Assembly: GCA_030159075.1 (NCBI GenBank)
Contig: BROG01000234.1
Coordinates: 809,001-873,000, forward strand
From: Atrina japonica
Taxonomy: Eukaryota > Mollusca > Bivalvia > Pterioida > Pinnidae
DNA length: 64,000 nt
Direction: 5' to 3'
Shown: positions 36,722 to 51,700 of the stretch, in pieces
Layout: each line of letters opens with the position of its first letter
Position numbering within the stretch: position 1 is the stretch's first letter
Made by a program: the position numbers and the translations under genes
The notes under the pieces: model-generated
What the model saw: only the letters and a program-made list of their open reading frames with translations
Databases searched by the model: none
What the model was told of the DNA's origin: nothing

Positions 36722-39700
36722 TATATACACCCAGTATTCATCCATGTTAAACTTTAGGATTACGTTGATTTCAATTAAAAATTCATTTCTTTTTAACAGT
36801 AATTCAGTGATAATTCATTTATGATTGACAGTATACACATCTACTTTAAGGATTTGTTTTTAGCTCTAGCAGATTTTAAAAACTGTTTTCACTGGGGTGA
36901 TTTTTCTATATTCTGATCATATGCAGTCTTTTGTGATATGTATGGATAATATACTTTTAACCTATTTCCTGGACATTAAAAGTCATAATGTACATAAAAA
37001 ACTATATTTTTTATAATGTACATAAAGCAGAGTGTTTGCATTTATATTATAATCCAGTCAGTGAATCACAGTCAGATGAATACAGCTGGAAAATTAGGAA
37101 CCGTGAAAATCACATTACATTTTTATATGGAATTTTATCTTGGAAACCGTAAGTAGATATCTTGTTCCAGAGACATTTTACCCTTGATTTATTTATATTC
37201 TGTTTGCTAAAAGTCTATCGGCAGTGTGAAATTAGACACCACATTTTTTAGCCATGTGATTTGAGAACTTAAAATAGAATCAACATCTCTAAATTTGATT
37301 GGTTATCAGTCATTTAATATTCCTTATATAGGCATATGACGAGGTTAGGTAGATGGCACTCTTGAAGAAGCTTTAATATCGCGATGTACCAAAATGGAAT
37401 CAGTTGGGGAAGGGGCAAAGAATGCATTTTAGTTAAATAGGAATAAATTATTTGTGACCATTAAGATGACATCTAAAACCAACCAGTGTGAAAATACATA
37501 TTGTTAGGTGCATACAGGAATTTTACAAATATAAGTATGAAATGTTCAAGACTAGATCTTCTTCATGTTTTCAAACTTGAAGCTGACTTAGAAACGTTGA
37601 TGATGTACCTTTTAAAAGTAAGTAATACTAGTCACAGAACTTTTTATGCAATCTTCAACCACCTGTTATCAGTCGCTTCAAATAATTTTATAACCCAATA
37701 GCTTGAACACGTCAACATCGCAACAATTACCTGTGTAGGCCCTACCCAACAGTGTCAAAGCTAGCCTAATCCGATTTTTACTGAGTAATCATTTTAATTG
37801 GTGTCATTGATTAATTGATGTCGCGTCCGACCACTCAATATCAGCTAAATTGTTATTTGCAGTGCTATAAAAACACCAGTATGCACAAGCAAGTTTATCT
37901 TTACTGTTTTACAGGTCAGGATTGTTCTCTATACTGAAAAGTTTTTGAAATGCAGAAATGATAAGCATTCACAACTTTTTTCGCCAAATCATAAATTTAT
38001 TTACCAAATTTGAAAAATATTTGCAAAATGCGGCAAATGTGAATGCCGGCTGAAACCCTGAAAAGTCTTTAGTATAACCCAGTATCAGGAATCAAACAAT
38101 GTAGCACTAGATCAAACAGTCAATCTGTGAAAGAACACGTTTGACTCATTCACCCCTAATGACACATTTGAACTTTCCTAAGTCATTGATTTATAGAAGA
38201 GTCCATTGTTTCTCAGGGATTGATGAGTATAGAGTCTTAAGGTGAACAGAGAAAAGATATACTTACTGTGGAGAAAAACATTGTGTAAAGATAAACAAGA
38301 GCTTCCACAAAGTAACGTCTATACACCGCCAGACATATACTTGGGATAAAGAACAAATTACTGAGAGTCAGTAATAATGTAGTCATCAACATGGTGGATT
38401 TAGACTCTGCTTCAGTGCCATCTGTACAGCCATAACCACGCCAACCTGAAATTGATTAATTTATGTATATAACTCTGATTGGTCCAAATTTTTATATTAT
38501 CTTGTAAAAAAAAAATTATTATTCTAGAGGCACATAACAGAAATATAGATGATGTTTCATTCATTCTTGTTCTTTCAATTCAAATCAAATTTTACCTAAG
38601 CTGTTTTTATGGGAACGTTTGCCAGTTTACTTGTGGAAGGTCGTGGTTGCTTCCCAGGTACATTTTAAACCGGCTCTCTGCTTACCATTAAAAACTGGTT
38701 GCCACCATATGGTTGCGTGTGGCATAATAGTAAAATACCAAAAATCAAACATCAAATACTGTTCAAATGTATAGTTGATTATTGTACATATTTCAATAAA
38801 ATTCTTTGAAATGCACAAACATGTACATTTTGGATACTGAAATCTATTTCACTTACTACTTATTTACACTGCAGAAAATTTTCATTTACAAGGTACATGT
38901 ATTTAAGCATGATACCATAAATGTGTTTACAATACATGCACCATATAGGCTGCATATAGGCTCCATATATCCCACATTTCCAATACTTACCCGAGTTACA
39001 TTTACAGGAACTGAACACCATTATCCCACTAATGTACTCCTGACAGGCCCCATATGTTCCACATTTCCAATACTTACCCGAGTTACATTTACAGGAACTG
39101 AACACCATTATCCCACTAATGTACTCCTGACAGGTCCCATATATCCCACATTTCCAATACTTACCTGAGTTACATTTACAGGAACTGAACACCATTATCC
39201 CACTAATGTACTCCTGACAGGCCCCATATGTTCCACATTTCCAATACTTACCCGAGTTACATTTACAGGAACTGAACACCATTATCCCACTAATGTACTC
39301 CTGACAGGTCCCATATATCCCACATTTCCAATACTTACCCGAGTTACATTTACAGGAACTGAACACCATTATCCCACTAATGTACTCCTGACAGGCCCCA
39401 TATGTTCCACATTTCCAATACTTACCCGAGTTACATTTACAGGAACTGAACACCATTATCCCACTAATGTACTCCTGACAGGCCCCATATGTTCCACGTT
39501 TCCAATACTTACCCGAGTTACATTTACAGGAACTGAACACCATTATCCCACTAATGTACTCCTGACAGGCCCCATATGTTCCACATTTGTTGTTTACACA
39601 TTTTGCCATCTGTACGGTAAATGTCACCATGGGGTAATGTTTACACCATTGCTGTACTGACCTGTAGACATATATCAACATGGCATTTTAAGATACGTCA

Positions 39701-42700
39701 CGTGACAGGTGAAAGACACGAACGTGTTTTGATTTCGCTCCGGTCTTTTTGACAAAAATTTCACTTATTTTGGGATATATTCAAGATAGGACTTTTTGGA
39801 TAAGTACCTAACACTGTTTAAAGAAGAAGGATCAAAATATTGTGGTAAAAAACTGTAAATATCTATGCAATTTTTGGATTTTTTAATGTTCTTTTTCCTG
39901 TATATTTGAAATGAAACTGATGAGTACAACTCACCATCGTATATATATTTGTATGTAAGTTACACGGAGTTGTTCCAAAGGCGATATCTTTTCAACATTA
40001 CACAATGGAACGCATGATAAAACCGGTTTATATCAGGAATCGGGACTTGCAAATTGACAAAAACAAACCTATATCAGAGTACAAAATAGCAATCACAGCA
40101 AGTAGTGTAGTAGACGATGTAAAATGTGTACAAAAAGATCGTGATCTATGGAGAATATATATAGGTTCCAGAGAAAGCAGAAATGTGTTGTTGGCAAATG
40201 GATTGGATATAGAAAAAAATCACGTAAACATTTTTGATACCAACCCATTCTCTGCCGGTACAGAAAATCCAAATCAGAAAATTGTCTGAATTCTGATTAA
40301 AGGCATTCCGTTATCAGTAGATGATGATTGCATCAAAAGTATGCTGAATAAATTGGGAGCCAAATTAACAAGCGACATCAAATATGAAAAAAATTAGAAA
40401 TCCAAACACCTTCAAAATGACAGAAATTTTGAATGGAAATCGTTTTGTTTACATTGAACAATTTTCTTGAAGGGAAATTTCTACCTAGAAGTTCATTTTG
40501 TGTCGGCTTGGTGATGATTTTTCATGATGGACAGCCAAAGCATGAAAGAAAAAAACTTTGCACAAATTGCTGGGCAGAAGATCATTTTCATTTTGAACGT
40601 GAATATGAAAAATGTTGTCGTATATGTAAAGAAGTAGGCCACGATCCTGGATCAGAGGTTTGTACGCACTTCATACAAAATCAAAAAGATGTAATTGCTT
40701 TCAGTGGAAAAGATGATATCCTCTCAAATTTTTACCAAAGTGAAATAAAAATATACGGACAATTTTTCAACTCGGCGGAACAGGCTTTTCAATACACTAG
40801 GGCTATGAGATGCAGGGACATTCATCGGGCCCAATCACTTATGCAAACAGAAACAGCACTTGAGGCAAAAAAAATTGGAAATCAAACAATGCCATCTGAC
40901 CAGTGGCTCGGCACGTGAGACGATGTTATGCGTAAAATTTTAGAAGCAAAACTTGCGCAGTGCAAGAAATTCAGTGAAGCGCTTTTAAAATCCACAAAAA
41001 ATTCAGTTTTCGTGGAATCATCATACGATTGCTACTGGGGATACGGGCTTGACAGGGTTTGTACTGCAAATACCATGAGTTCATTCTGGCCGGGAAAAAA
41101 CACTCTTGGGAAAATTCTCACAGTTCACTGCGTCCAAGTAACAGCCAACCCGCAAGGCACAGAAAGAACACTGTGAAATAAAACATTTATTTCAAATATC
41201 TTTATATGTATATATGTTTATTCTCCTTTTTATTAGCAATTGGAGATAAAAATGTAACATTTCAATATATTTTTCCTTCCATTTTAGTTAGTAAATGGAG
41301 TCCCTAAATGTAAAATCTGTAAATTGTCAGGGTCTAAATACTTGTGAAAAACTTTTAAAAACATACACATGGCTTAATGAAACTGATAGTCCAGTCATTA
41401 TGTATCAAAACCTTAAACAAATTGCAAAAGAATTTATCTTTCCATATAAACAGGCAAATAATGAATATAAACAATATTACTAAAATCCACCTTTGTCCAC
41501 CGTGCACTTTTTGAGATTCAAGGGATAAAATTCCTACAGCGAAGTAAAAGTTATTTATTTCCCGGCGAAGTTTCCATACTGTCATAGACCGTTGTATTGT
41601 TGACGTTGCTGGTATTTACAACCGGTAAATTTACCCGAATAATCTTTAATTCTCACAAAATATCGTCCTAATCATCTGTTAATAGCAAATTATTACCAAA
41701 TTCTAGTGATTTAGTTTCGTATTTTACATACTGTTCACTTCCGCTCACTCTTGCATAAATTATAATAAGATTGTAAGCCAAATAAAAGATTAATAAACTA
41801 TTATTTCCATGAAAATTAACATGATTCAGCTAAAAAGGATAAAAGTAACAATAACTTACATGCTACATAATGCCTAAGACTGTAAAACACGTGTTCAAAA
41901 TGAGTGCATGTTACCGTGTTTTTCTGTGTATGGAGCGCCGTTCTTGACAAACCACAGAAACCATAAACAATATGTAAAGCGTGTTTCTCCCTCATTGTAG
42001 CTCATTGAAAGGTGATGGATACTTGTGCGATTTGTAAAAAAGAGCGTAGAGGAATCGGATAAACTGGTGCTAAGGGAAAAGGGAAGTGATGGTATAGAAA
42101 GCGCAAGTAAGGAAAGACAAGAAGATGTCATGTGCAGGCCTGGTGATGTTGTGCATCGCACATGTCGACGCAACTTCACCGACAAAAGACCCATCTTGCA
42201 GGCCAAACGGAAATTGACAAAACTGGAGGGGAAGGAATCATTACAGCTGCGATCAACAACCACTTTTAATTTTAGGGAACACTGCTTGTTCTGTGCAAAA
42301 CCAGTTTATAAGAGCGTCCTAATGATTCATGCTCTTACGGGATGTGACACAACGTCAAGGCTGTATGGTATTGGCAAACAAAATGCCTTGAAGAAAGTTA
42401 TCATGAAACCTTCGTTTTACCAACAGGCGGCATCAGTCTTTCTGCAAAGCGATCCTTCTGTACAAACTTTGGAGCAAATCGGTGAAGTCATGGCATCATT
42501 GTATGGGGCCCACTCTGGCGAAGGTTTAGATGTGCTTAGATTCCGGAAGTTTGTGACAAAGATGTCTACATTAGAGAAGCACATAGACGTACAAAGCCTT
42601 CCTCCAACATCTGCGTCCGCCAACTCCGTGCATATCATCAGGTACAGCAATGGATGGGGAATGATTTAGAAGCAATGGAATGGGGATGGAAGCTAGATTC

Positions 42701-45700
42701 CAACAACAGGCTCCAGCCCATCAAGTGTCCTCTAACTCCTGCCCCATCGAACCTTCTAAAGGTAATCCGCTGCAATTGCAAAACAAATTGCGACTCCAAA
42801 TGATGCAGCTGCTGACACAATGGATTGAAGTGTTCTTTTTGCTGTGGGGAGTGTCGTGGCACAAATTGTTCCAACGCAGAGGCCCAGGAGGCGGAAGAAT
42901 CGTAATTCATTTCCTCCACTCGTCTTAGTATTAACTAAAATATTCATTTTCATTCCTATAAAAATATAGCTTTGAGATCAAATGAAGGTACTTTTGTTAT
43001 CTTAACTGCATTTCTTTTACACTGAGAGGTACGTTTGTACCTGCAAACCGGTTATCCCCATCTACTTTACTTAAATGTATGTTGGACATGCTGTGTTATG
43101 TTTAATTTAATCATATTGTAATGTTTTAGTGTTTTTCAATCATGGCTGGCGATGATGTTCTGTTGTGTAGACATTGCTGTAATTAGGGTCTAATTTCACC
43201 TCTCTTTTGTGTACAAATCCAACTGGGTCCGATTTATGGCTCATATTGTTTTTAACTGTGTATAAAATAATTAATATTTGTATATATCCTATATTTAAAA
43301 CAAAACTCACTAATTTTTATCTGTAAATTGAATGTTTGTTTTTTTTTTTGCACATGATTCTTTAATGTTTATAATATCGCCTTACACAATATATTGTTAA
43401 TTTAACTTTGAATGTGAAATGAATCTATAATATACCTTAACTTAAACTTTATTGAATTATTACATTTGTTTCTTTTTGCATGAGATATAGCAAACACTGG
43501 CTTCAAACGCGTATTTCACGAATATTTTTAGAATGATGAGATCATTTGTGTTGTTTTTTATTTATACTTGCCATATATGGTATAAAGTGGTGAATATGAC
43601 TAAATGTGACTGTATAAACTGTTTGTAAATAATTAAGTTGTACATACGTATACTTTATATCATACTTTAATGTTTAAGTGATGTATATGTTGTAAACAAA
43701 TACACGTTATTTGCATTATAACGAACAGATTTACTTCACTTTCGTTGAATAATAATACAAATAAGGCCTACTTTATATGTTGCTTTTCTCGGAAAGGGAA
43801 CGGTGGATTACGGTGGATTTTGGTATATATGTCGACCATGATACAGTAATTCACCCAGTGCAAACAGAAATTCTTTTGCAATTTGTTTAAGGTTGTACCC
43901 TTGTACGCAGTATAATGACTGGACTATGACACTGATATTGTTTTCCTTAAAAAAAACCACATTTTGTGAAAGAAAATGAATTCAAATATAATGCCAAGTG
44001 GCATGGGAAATCTATACATTGTTTCTTCGATTCAGTGTATAGTAGGGGGTAAGCATTCTTTTTAGAAAAGGTCTTAATTTTGATATAGAAAATATCCATA
44101 AATCTAATGATGGAAGAATTCTCCTTGTAAATATTATGTTTGATAAAAATGAAATAAGCTTGGTAAATGTGTGTGCTCCTAATAATGTAAAAGAAAGGTG
44201 TGATTTTTTCAAAAAAGTATACAATTGGATAAATAGATATTCATGCCAAAAAGAGAACTTGATTATATGCGGTGACTTTAATTGTGAATTAGAAAGCACT
44301 AATAGAACTGATAAAAGCAGTGATATTTTGAGAAAAAATATTGAAAATTTAAACATGGTTGACATATGGAAAACTTAGTATCCTGATAAAAATGGTAATA
44401 CATGGTGTGATGCAACAAATGTACCAAAGAGTAGACTAGACTATATTTTTGTCTCTAAACTTTTCAAATATAATATGAAACGTTTAAGTCTAAGACAAGT
44501 TTCGGGTACACATTCAAACGGAACTAGAATGAGTGATCACATGTGTCTTTCTTTATATATAATAATTCATGAAAATGAAAGAGGTCCTGGATATTGGAAA
44601 TTTAATGTTTCATTATTAGAAAATAATACTTTTGTAAATGATATGAAAAACTTTCTTATAAATTTTGAAAATAAGAGCGATGATCCTCAAGTTTCTTGGG
44701 AAAATATAAAACAGAGAATAAAAAATTTTTGTATTAAATTTTCAAAATGGTTAAATAAAACAGTAGAGAAAAAATACGCAACCTGGAAAGGGAAATTAGA
44801 AAATTAGAAAATACAGAATCTTGTTTGATAGACATGAATAAAAAAAGAATTTTAGAGAATGAGTTAAGTAATCTAATAAATAATAAAGCAATAGGAGCAC
44901 AAATAAGATCACATGCAAATTGGATAGAAGATGGGGAAAAAAATACTTCATATTTTTTAAGACTTGAAAAAATTAGACAATCAAATAATAAAATTAAACA
45001 ACTGATAAATGATCAAGGATATATAGTTTTTAAGGATGGAGATATATTGCAACAAATGTGTCTTTCTTATGAAAATTTATATAAGTCTAAAAATTTAAAT
45101 TCTAATGAAGTTAAGAATTATTTACAAAATATAAACTTTGAAAAAGTTTTGTCCGAGTCAAAAAAAGATAAATTAGACAAATCTATTACTTTAGATGAAT
45201 GTAAGTCAGCTGTATTTGACTTGAAGATAAATAAGTCCCCAGGAAATGATGGATTACCTGGTGAGTTTTATAAATTCTTCTGGGAAGAATTAAAAGAATT
45301 ATTTTTCTCTTGTTTAAAAAAATCTTTTGAAAAAGAATCTTTATCAAATTCCCAAAGAATATCAGTCATTTCCTTATTATATAAAAAAGGAGACAACAAA
45401 TTACTTGAAAATTACCGGTCAATAAGTCTTACTAACACTGATTACAAAATAATAGCTTTTGTATTTGCCAAAAGACTTCAAAAAATATTAGATAATATAA
45501 TCTCAAAAAACCAGTCTGCCTATATTAAAGGACGCAATATTGGAATGAATGCTAGATTAATTATAGACATATTTGAATATTGTCAAAATTATGATGAAGA
45601 ATCATTGCTACTATTGCTAGATTTTCAAAAAGCATTTGATTCAGTTGAACGGCATTTTATGTTCCAGACTTTAAAAAAAATTAATTTTGGTGAAAATTTT

Positions 45701-48700
45701 GTGAAATGGATAAATATTTTATATAAAAACCCAATATTCAGATTAGAAAACAACAATTGGTTGTCCAAATCTTGTAAAATGCACAAAGGAATTAGACAAG
45801 GATGTCCTGTTTCTGCAATAATATTCCTTTTCATGGCTGAAGTATTATCTATAAAAATAAATAAAAATAATGAAGTAAGTGGTTTCAGAAAAAAAGGCAT
45901 GAATAGTGAAATCAAAATTATAAATATTGCAGATGACTGTACACTTCCTTTAAAAAATAGATTATCTTTAAGAAAAGCTCTAGAAGAGATAAATATTTTT
46001 AGTAAATACTCAGGAATGACACTAAATTTATCAAAGACAGAATGCATTTTGATGGGACCTTTAAAAGACCAATATCATAAAGTTGAAGGGTTAAATGTAA
46101 ATAATTCATGTACAAAAGTATTAGGTATATATTTAGGTCATGACAAAGAATTATGTTATAAAAATAACTGGACCAAAAGAATAAATGACATGATAAAACT
46201 TTTTGAATCCTGGAAAAAGAGAAAATTAACCATTTTCGGTAAGGTCTGTATCATAAATACTTTAGCAATTTCAAAACTAATATATACTGCATCAATTTTA
46301 AAATACCCCAGAAATGAAACAATTAAGTGTATTAATACAAAAATATTTAATTTTTTATGGAATAATAAGGATAGAATCAAACGAAATACCATGATTGGCC
46401 CCTTAAATAAAGGGGGTATAAACATAGTTGATATTCAATTAAAAATAAAAGCTTTGTGAGCATCTTGGGTTAGAAATATTTTTTGTAGTGAAAACCTGAT
46501 AAAAGACTCTGTTAATATTTTTTGCATTAAAATAATCGATATAAGCTACATATTAAAAACAAATTTAACAAATATTGATGAATATTATATAATAACAAAT
46601 TTCCAATGTTTTATAATGAAATTTTTCTTAATTTTAATGTTTGCAAAACAAATACAAATATCCAACAAATTAATTTACATAATTTATGTGTCAACCTCTA
46701 TGGTGTAACAAACTTATAACATACAAAGGAAAAAGGTTTTTTTTTCGAAAGCTGGATCCAAAGTGATTTTAAGTTTGTAGCTGACATCATAGATGATAAT
46801 GGTTTAAATCCATTAAAGTGGTTCTATGAAAATCTAAAAATGAAAAAAAATATATTATGTGAGTATAAAATAATGAAACAGGTATTTAAAAATTTCAAAA
46901 GGTTTAATTTCAAAGAAATTATATATCAAAACCTAAATTTTACAAACAACTTTATTTTTATAAATAAAAAGCATGTAGACGTAGTTGATACAACGTCCAA
47001 AATATTTTATGAAATTTTAGTTTTAAAAAAATTTCATACTCAAAATTATCAATCATTTTTGACAAGAACTTTAAATATAGACAAATCATCTTGGATATTT
47101 ATTTATAACAAAAAAATTAAACAAATATATGATAGAAAGGTGGCAAAATTTAATTTTAAACTACTTAATAATCTAAAAAATAATCAGAAATTTTTAAAAA
47201 AGATAAAGAAATCAGAGACTGATATATGTAGATTTTGTAAAGAATATACTGAACATAATGAACATTTTTAAATTTTTTAAGGTTTTGTTACTCTCATGCC
47301 AGGCTATCATTGTGACCAGCTGCCTTCAAAATTTGCGATATACCATTTCTGACCAATTTTGGTCTTTACAGAGAATTACTCTTAATATTTTCATGTAAAA
47401 ATATAAACAATATCTGGAAAAAAAACCATCCAAAATTTTAAAATTTGATGTTTGCTGGAAACATATAATAATAGGTTTTTATCTTGAAGATAATCAGACA
47501 ACTTTTGATTTAAATAATGTGATATCTACAATAAGTAATTTAATATATAAATATAAAATGTATTGCTGATTGAAAGACTTAGAAGAAAATCCAGAAAATA
47601 TTATTTTACATGTTAAAACAACTTTAAAAACTATTCACATATTTACAAAAGACTGAAATTGCATTGTCAATATATTTTTGAAAAAATAAGCAATGTACTA
47701 TGAGTCTTTCGACTCCAGGGAGCCCCTGGCACCCCTGGGGAAGAATATATTGAGGGCCTCTGTGGAGGTATTGCCTCAAATCTTTTGTTGTCAATTTTTG
47801 AAAAAAATGTTAAAAAAAAAAACAAAAAAAACATGGCATTTTAATATAAAGTTTTTGACAGAAAATTCAGACTTTTACCTAAATCACCAGTTTCATGGGT
47901 AGCATCTATGTCCGTGCTTCACACATTTTCACTTTCATTTTAAATTCGCCATCTCATCTTAGAGCGAAAATGGTGAAAACAGTAACAAAAATTCCATGTA
48001 TATAGTATACTGGATGCAGCATCAATGTTACATCAATATGGTAGGATAAGGGTTTATCAACCTGATGAAATGAAATACACATCGACCTTTGAACAAATCT
48101 GATGGCAACTTATTTCAAAGTTTATAATTGTTGTATCACCCAAGTGGCATTTCATTTTTAAATCAATCACTTTATATAAATAGTCATATAAATGGCCATC
48201 AGCATTAATACTGTTAATGGTTTCTATTTTGAGAAGACTTTATTTCAAAAACACTTTTTCAGACGCAACTGCAAATACAATCATCAACACAGACAACCAA
48301 CAACATTCTACAAGTAAGAAATCAAATTCAGGAAATATTTACTCACCCATTTGATTTTAGAAAGCACATGCTCAATAAAGAGACATAATATCTCCCTTCC
48401 TCTGGATATGGAATGTACACTGTGGAAGCAGATGTTCTGGCTGAGGATGTATTAATGGACAATGAGACACCATCACTGCATGTTTTGACCGTGTCTTGAG
48501 TAGGTATTGCATGCTTCAATAAACACAACCACACGACAGCATCTTGTGTGGCTTCCTACAAAATCGACAAAACACATTTTTACGTTCTCTAAAGCATTTC
48601 TAAATTCAAGCATTCCAACTGTACACCAAATCTTATTTTCATATTTGCATTAAATTATCTGTTTCCAACTCATTTTTGACTTAAAGAGGCATTAGCTGTG

Positions 48701-51700
48701 GTTTTTATTTTCAAGAATATTTCTTCCCCTTTTTCCATTAGTTAGATTGATATACAATAACAAAAAGGAGACATACACAGGCATTAAAAACTCTGCGAAC
48801 ATTGCTTGAGACCAAAGTTTGGCACTTTTTGAATAAAACAAAATACAAATGTATATAGGAATATAAGATTTTCTATGCCTGTGTATAGGTCTTATTTGTT
48901 AAAGTAGAAAAAAGTTCAGAGAATTTTTTGATAAACATAGCAAATGCCCCTTTAATATAATAATTTATTTTAAAATCTCTATAATTTTCCTATCAACAAA
49001 CAAAAGTCTGAAAAATAAAATGATACAAAGGGAAATGGATTTAAAAAGAGATTTGATTATATTTAGATTTACATGTTTGCAAACTATTTTTCCCAATATG
49101 ACATAAATTCAGAATAAAATCCCCAATTTTAAAAGCAATGGTATTTTCTCAAAACTGGCAGAAAAGGCCTAGTATATAGTTTAACTAGTCCCTATAAAAA
49201 ATACCTCCATATTTATTACTTAACCAAAGAATAAAACTTGTTGAAAGTTGATGTACTCAGAGTTTTGGTATATGCAACAAGAAATATCAAAATTTCAATT
49301 TGGAAGGAAGGAGGGATGCTTCTTACAAAATCTTCATTCAATATCCATAAACCTATATCTGCATATATAGAAATCAAACATCAAAAGACAAATTATCTAT
49401 AATCCACCATATTGTTTCCTTGCAAAAGTTAATACATATGGCATATGATATCACATCTGATTATTTATACATTGTACTCTATTTCTATCTTAAATATCAG
49501 AGTTGAATTTTTTTCTGAAAAATAATTTCACTACACATGGCATACATAAACATAAACTAATTCAAATGGTCGAACTCTGTTATAAAATGCTCATGAGAAA
49601 GGCGTACCAAAATATAATCCACATTTTTTACACTGATTTGCAGTGTGCCGCCATTATCTATTTCCGATGACAAGTCCACAAACGTTGTCAGCACACTATT
49701 GTCTGGAATAAATATTTTGTTCTGGTCTTGCGGAATGAAAAAAACATCAGAAAACAAAAATGCCGATGTAAAGTCTTCACGTGCTATCTGATATCGCCCT
49801 AGTCCTGGAATAACTACACATTTCGGTGGTGATTCAACTGAACGTTTTGTGTGTATAACAATTTTACTGTTGTTATAGTTTGGTGATGTATTCATTGTCG
49901 GATTTCCATCCTCATCTTTTTTCTTGATTGAAATTTCACTAATAAGACAACCTGAAATATATATATATATATATAAAGTAATGAAACTAGATAAGATACA
50001 TAGTTATTTTCACAAACCAATTTATTACGAAGGTATAATGATTGAACTGTATGTGTAAGTACTTTAGCATATTCAAGCCAACCTGGCTCAGTCTGTAGTG
50101 CGCTCAACTCTGGATTGTGAGACTGGAGTTTGAGTCCCGCCGCGACAGGTTGGTTTCCTGTCCTTCAGATGAGACAGTAAAACACAAGGTCCTGTGTCAC
50201 AGTAGGCGTCAGCACGTTAAAGAACCCTCACTGCTCAATGGCTGTTAGTGCCGAGCATAGGCCAAAATTTGAAGTCTTTCACTGGCAATTGGTGAAGTCT
50301 CCATATGAGTGAAACATTCTTGAGTGGGACGTTAAACATCAATAAACAAACAAACAAACAAACTTTAGCATAATCAAAATTTAGTAATTAGAGGTTATTG
50401 GCTATTCATTATAATCATTATTTCATGTTCTAAGTGCATCAATCCATATCGTAAAAAGTGAGATGTACTATTTCACAGAATTTAATCAAATTCATTTTAT
50501 CATATTTTTTATCACACATATTTCTATCAACTGGAAAAAAATTATTTAATGAATTGTTTTAAAAATTGCAGTGCATCTCTAACAGACCTTTTTAAAGTTG
50601 TTCCAATCGGTTTGTCAATGTAGTATGCAACTTCAGAGGAAAATGTGGACAGCATCATTTCTGGGCATTTTACGTTATATGTATACGACCTTGAATCTGG
50701 ATATAATGCAGTGATAGGTGCCAGATTTGAAAAGCAGCCTACAGTACAGTGATGACATATGTCATCTTTACACAAAAGAACATTTATCTAAACATTATTC
50801 TTCTGATCTGAAATGAGGAAAGATATCACCAAATGTTGACAATGTGAATATTACAAAACCGAAAGCGATCTTGCCCGACTTTCCATTGAAGTCATTGGAT
50901 CCAAGTACAAATTACTCTGACAAAACTGAACAGAATGGAACAACTCAAAAAAAGTTCATTAATGAGAAATGGAATGAAAGCCTATTGTTTCTATGATGTT
51001 TTGAGTTCCTTCTATCAATCAGGCAGTAAAATGTTCAATCATAAGCTGTTTAGTTAATTTTACTGTTTTACATCAATGTAATTAAGTTCAACTCATCCAG
51101 TAATTACCAAAAAAAATATGCCAAAAAATGTTGACACTAAACATAAAAATCTGTACAAGAGTATCATTAAGCAAAATGTCTGTCCTAAATGCCAAAAAAA
51201 AAAACAACTTACGTGATACTTGAATTTGAAAGTCAAATCCAAGGCTGTCTATATTGGCCACTAAAAAGCTAAATCTGATGTAATTCCACTGATTTACAGC
51301 TGGTGAGGTCACAGAATATGAACAAGGACTTGTAATGTTTTCACAATTTAAACTTGGTCTGATTGGTGGAAGTGACAGCGATGAAACAGACAAATATACT
51401 GGGCATTTGGATATATTGGCTGTTAGGTTTCCCTCCGTTATATAACAATTTGATACTATAACTTTGTATTTCCATGTACCATCCGGTGTGAAAAATCTGG
51501 AAAAAAAAGTTGCATTCTTATCATAGAAGATGTACCTTCAGATGACGAATTACAAGATCTTAAATTAAAGGATAAATAGCAAACATCTAGGGAAGCTTTG
51601 TTTACACTAGAGAAAAATCAAATATGAAAGCGTGATTCTATTTATCTACCATCAAAACAGTTTCCATATTGACAAATGCACTCTGACAAACGTTTATTCG

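Noticed and set aside
38806..39168. 120-codon plus-strand frame opposite the EGF array
   Set aside because: It is the complement of the 87 bp repeat, which has clear protein and splice meaning on the minus strand.
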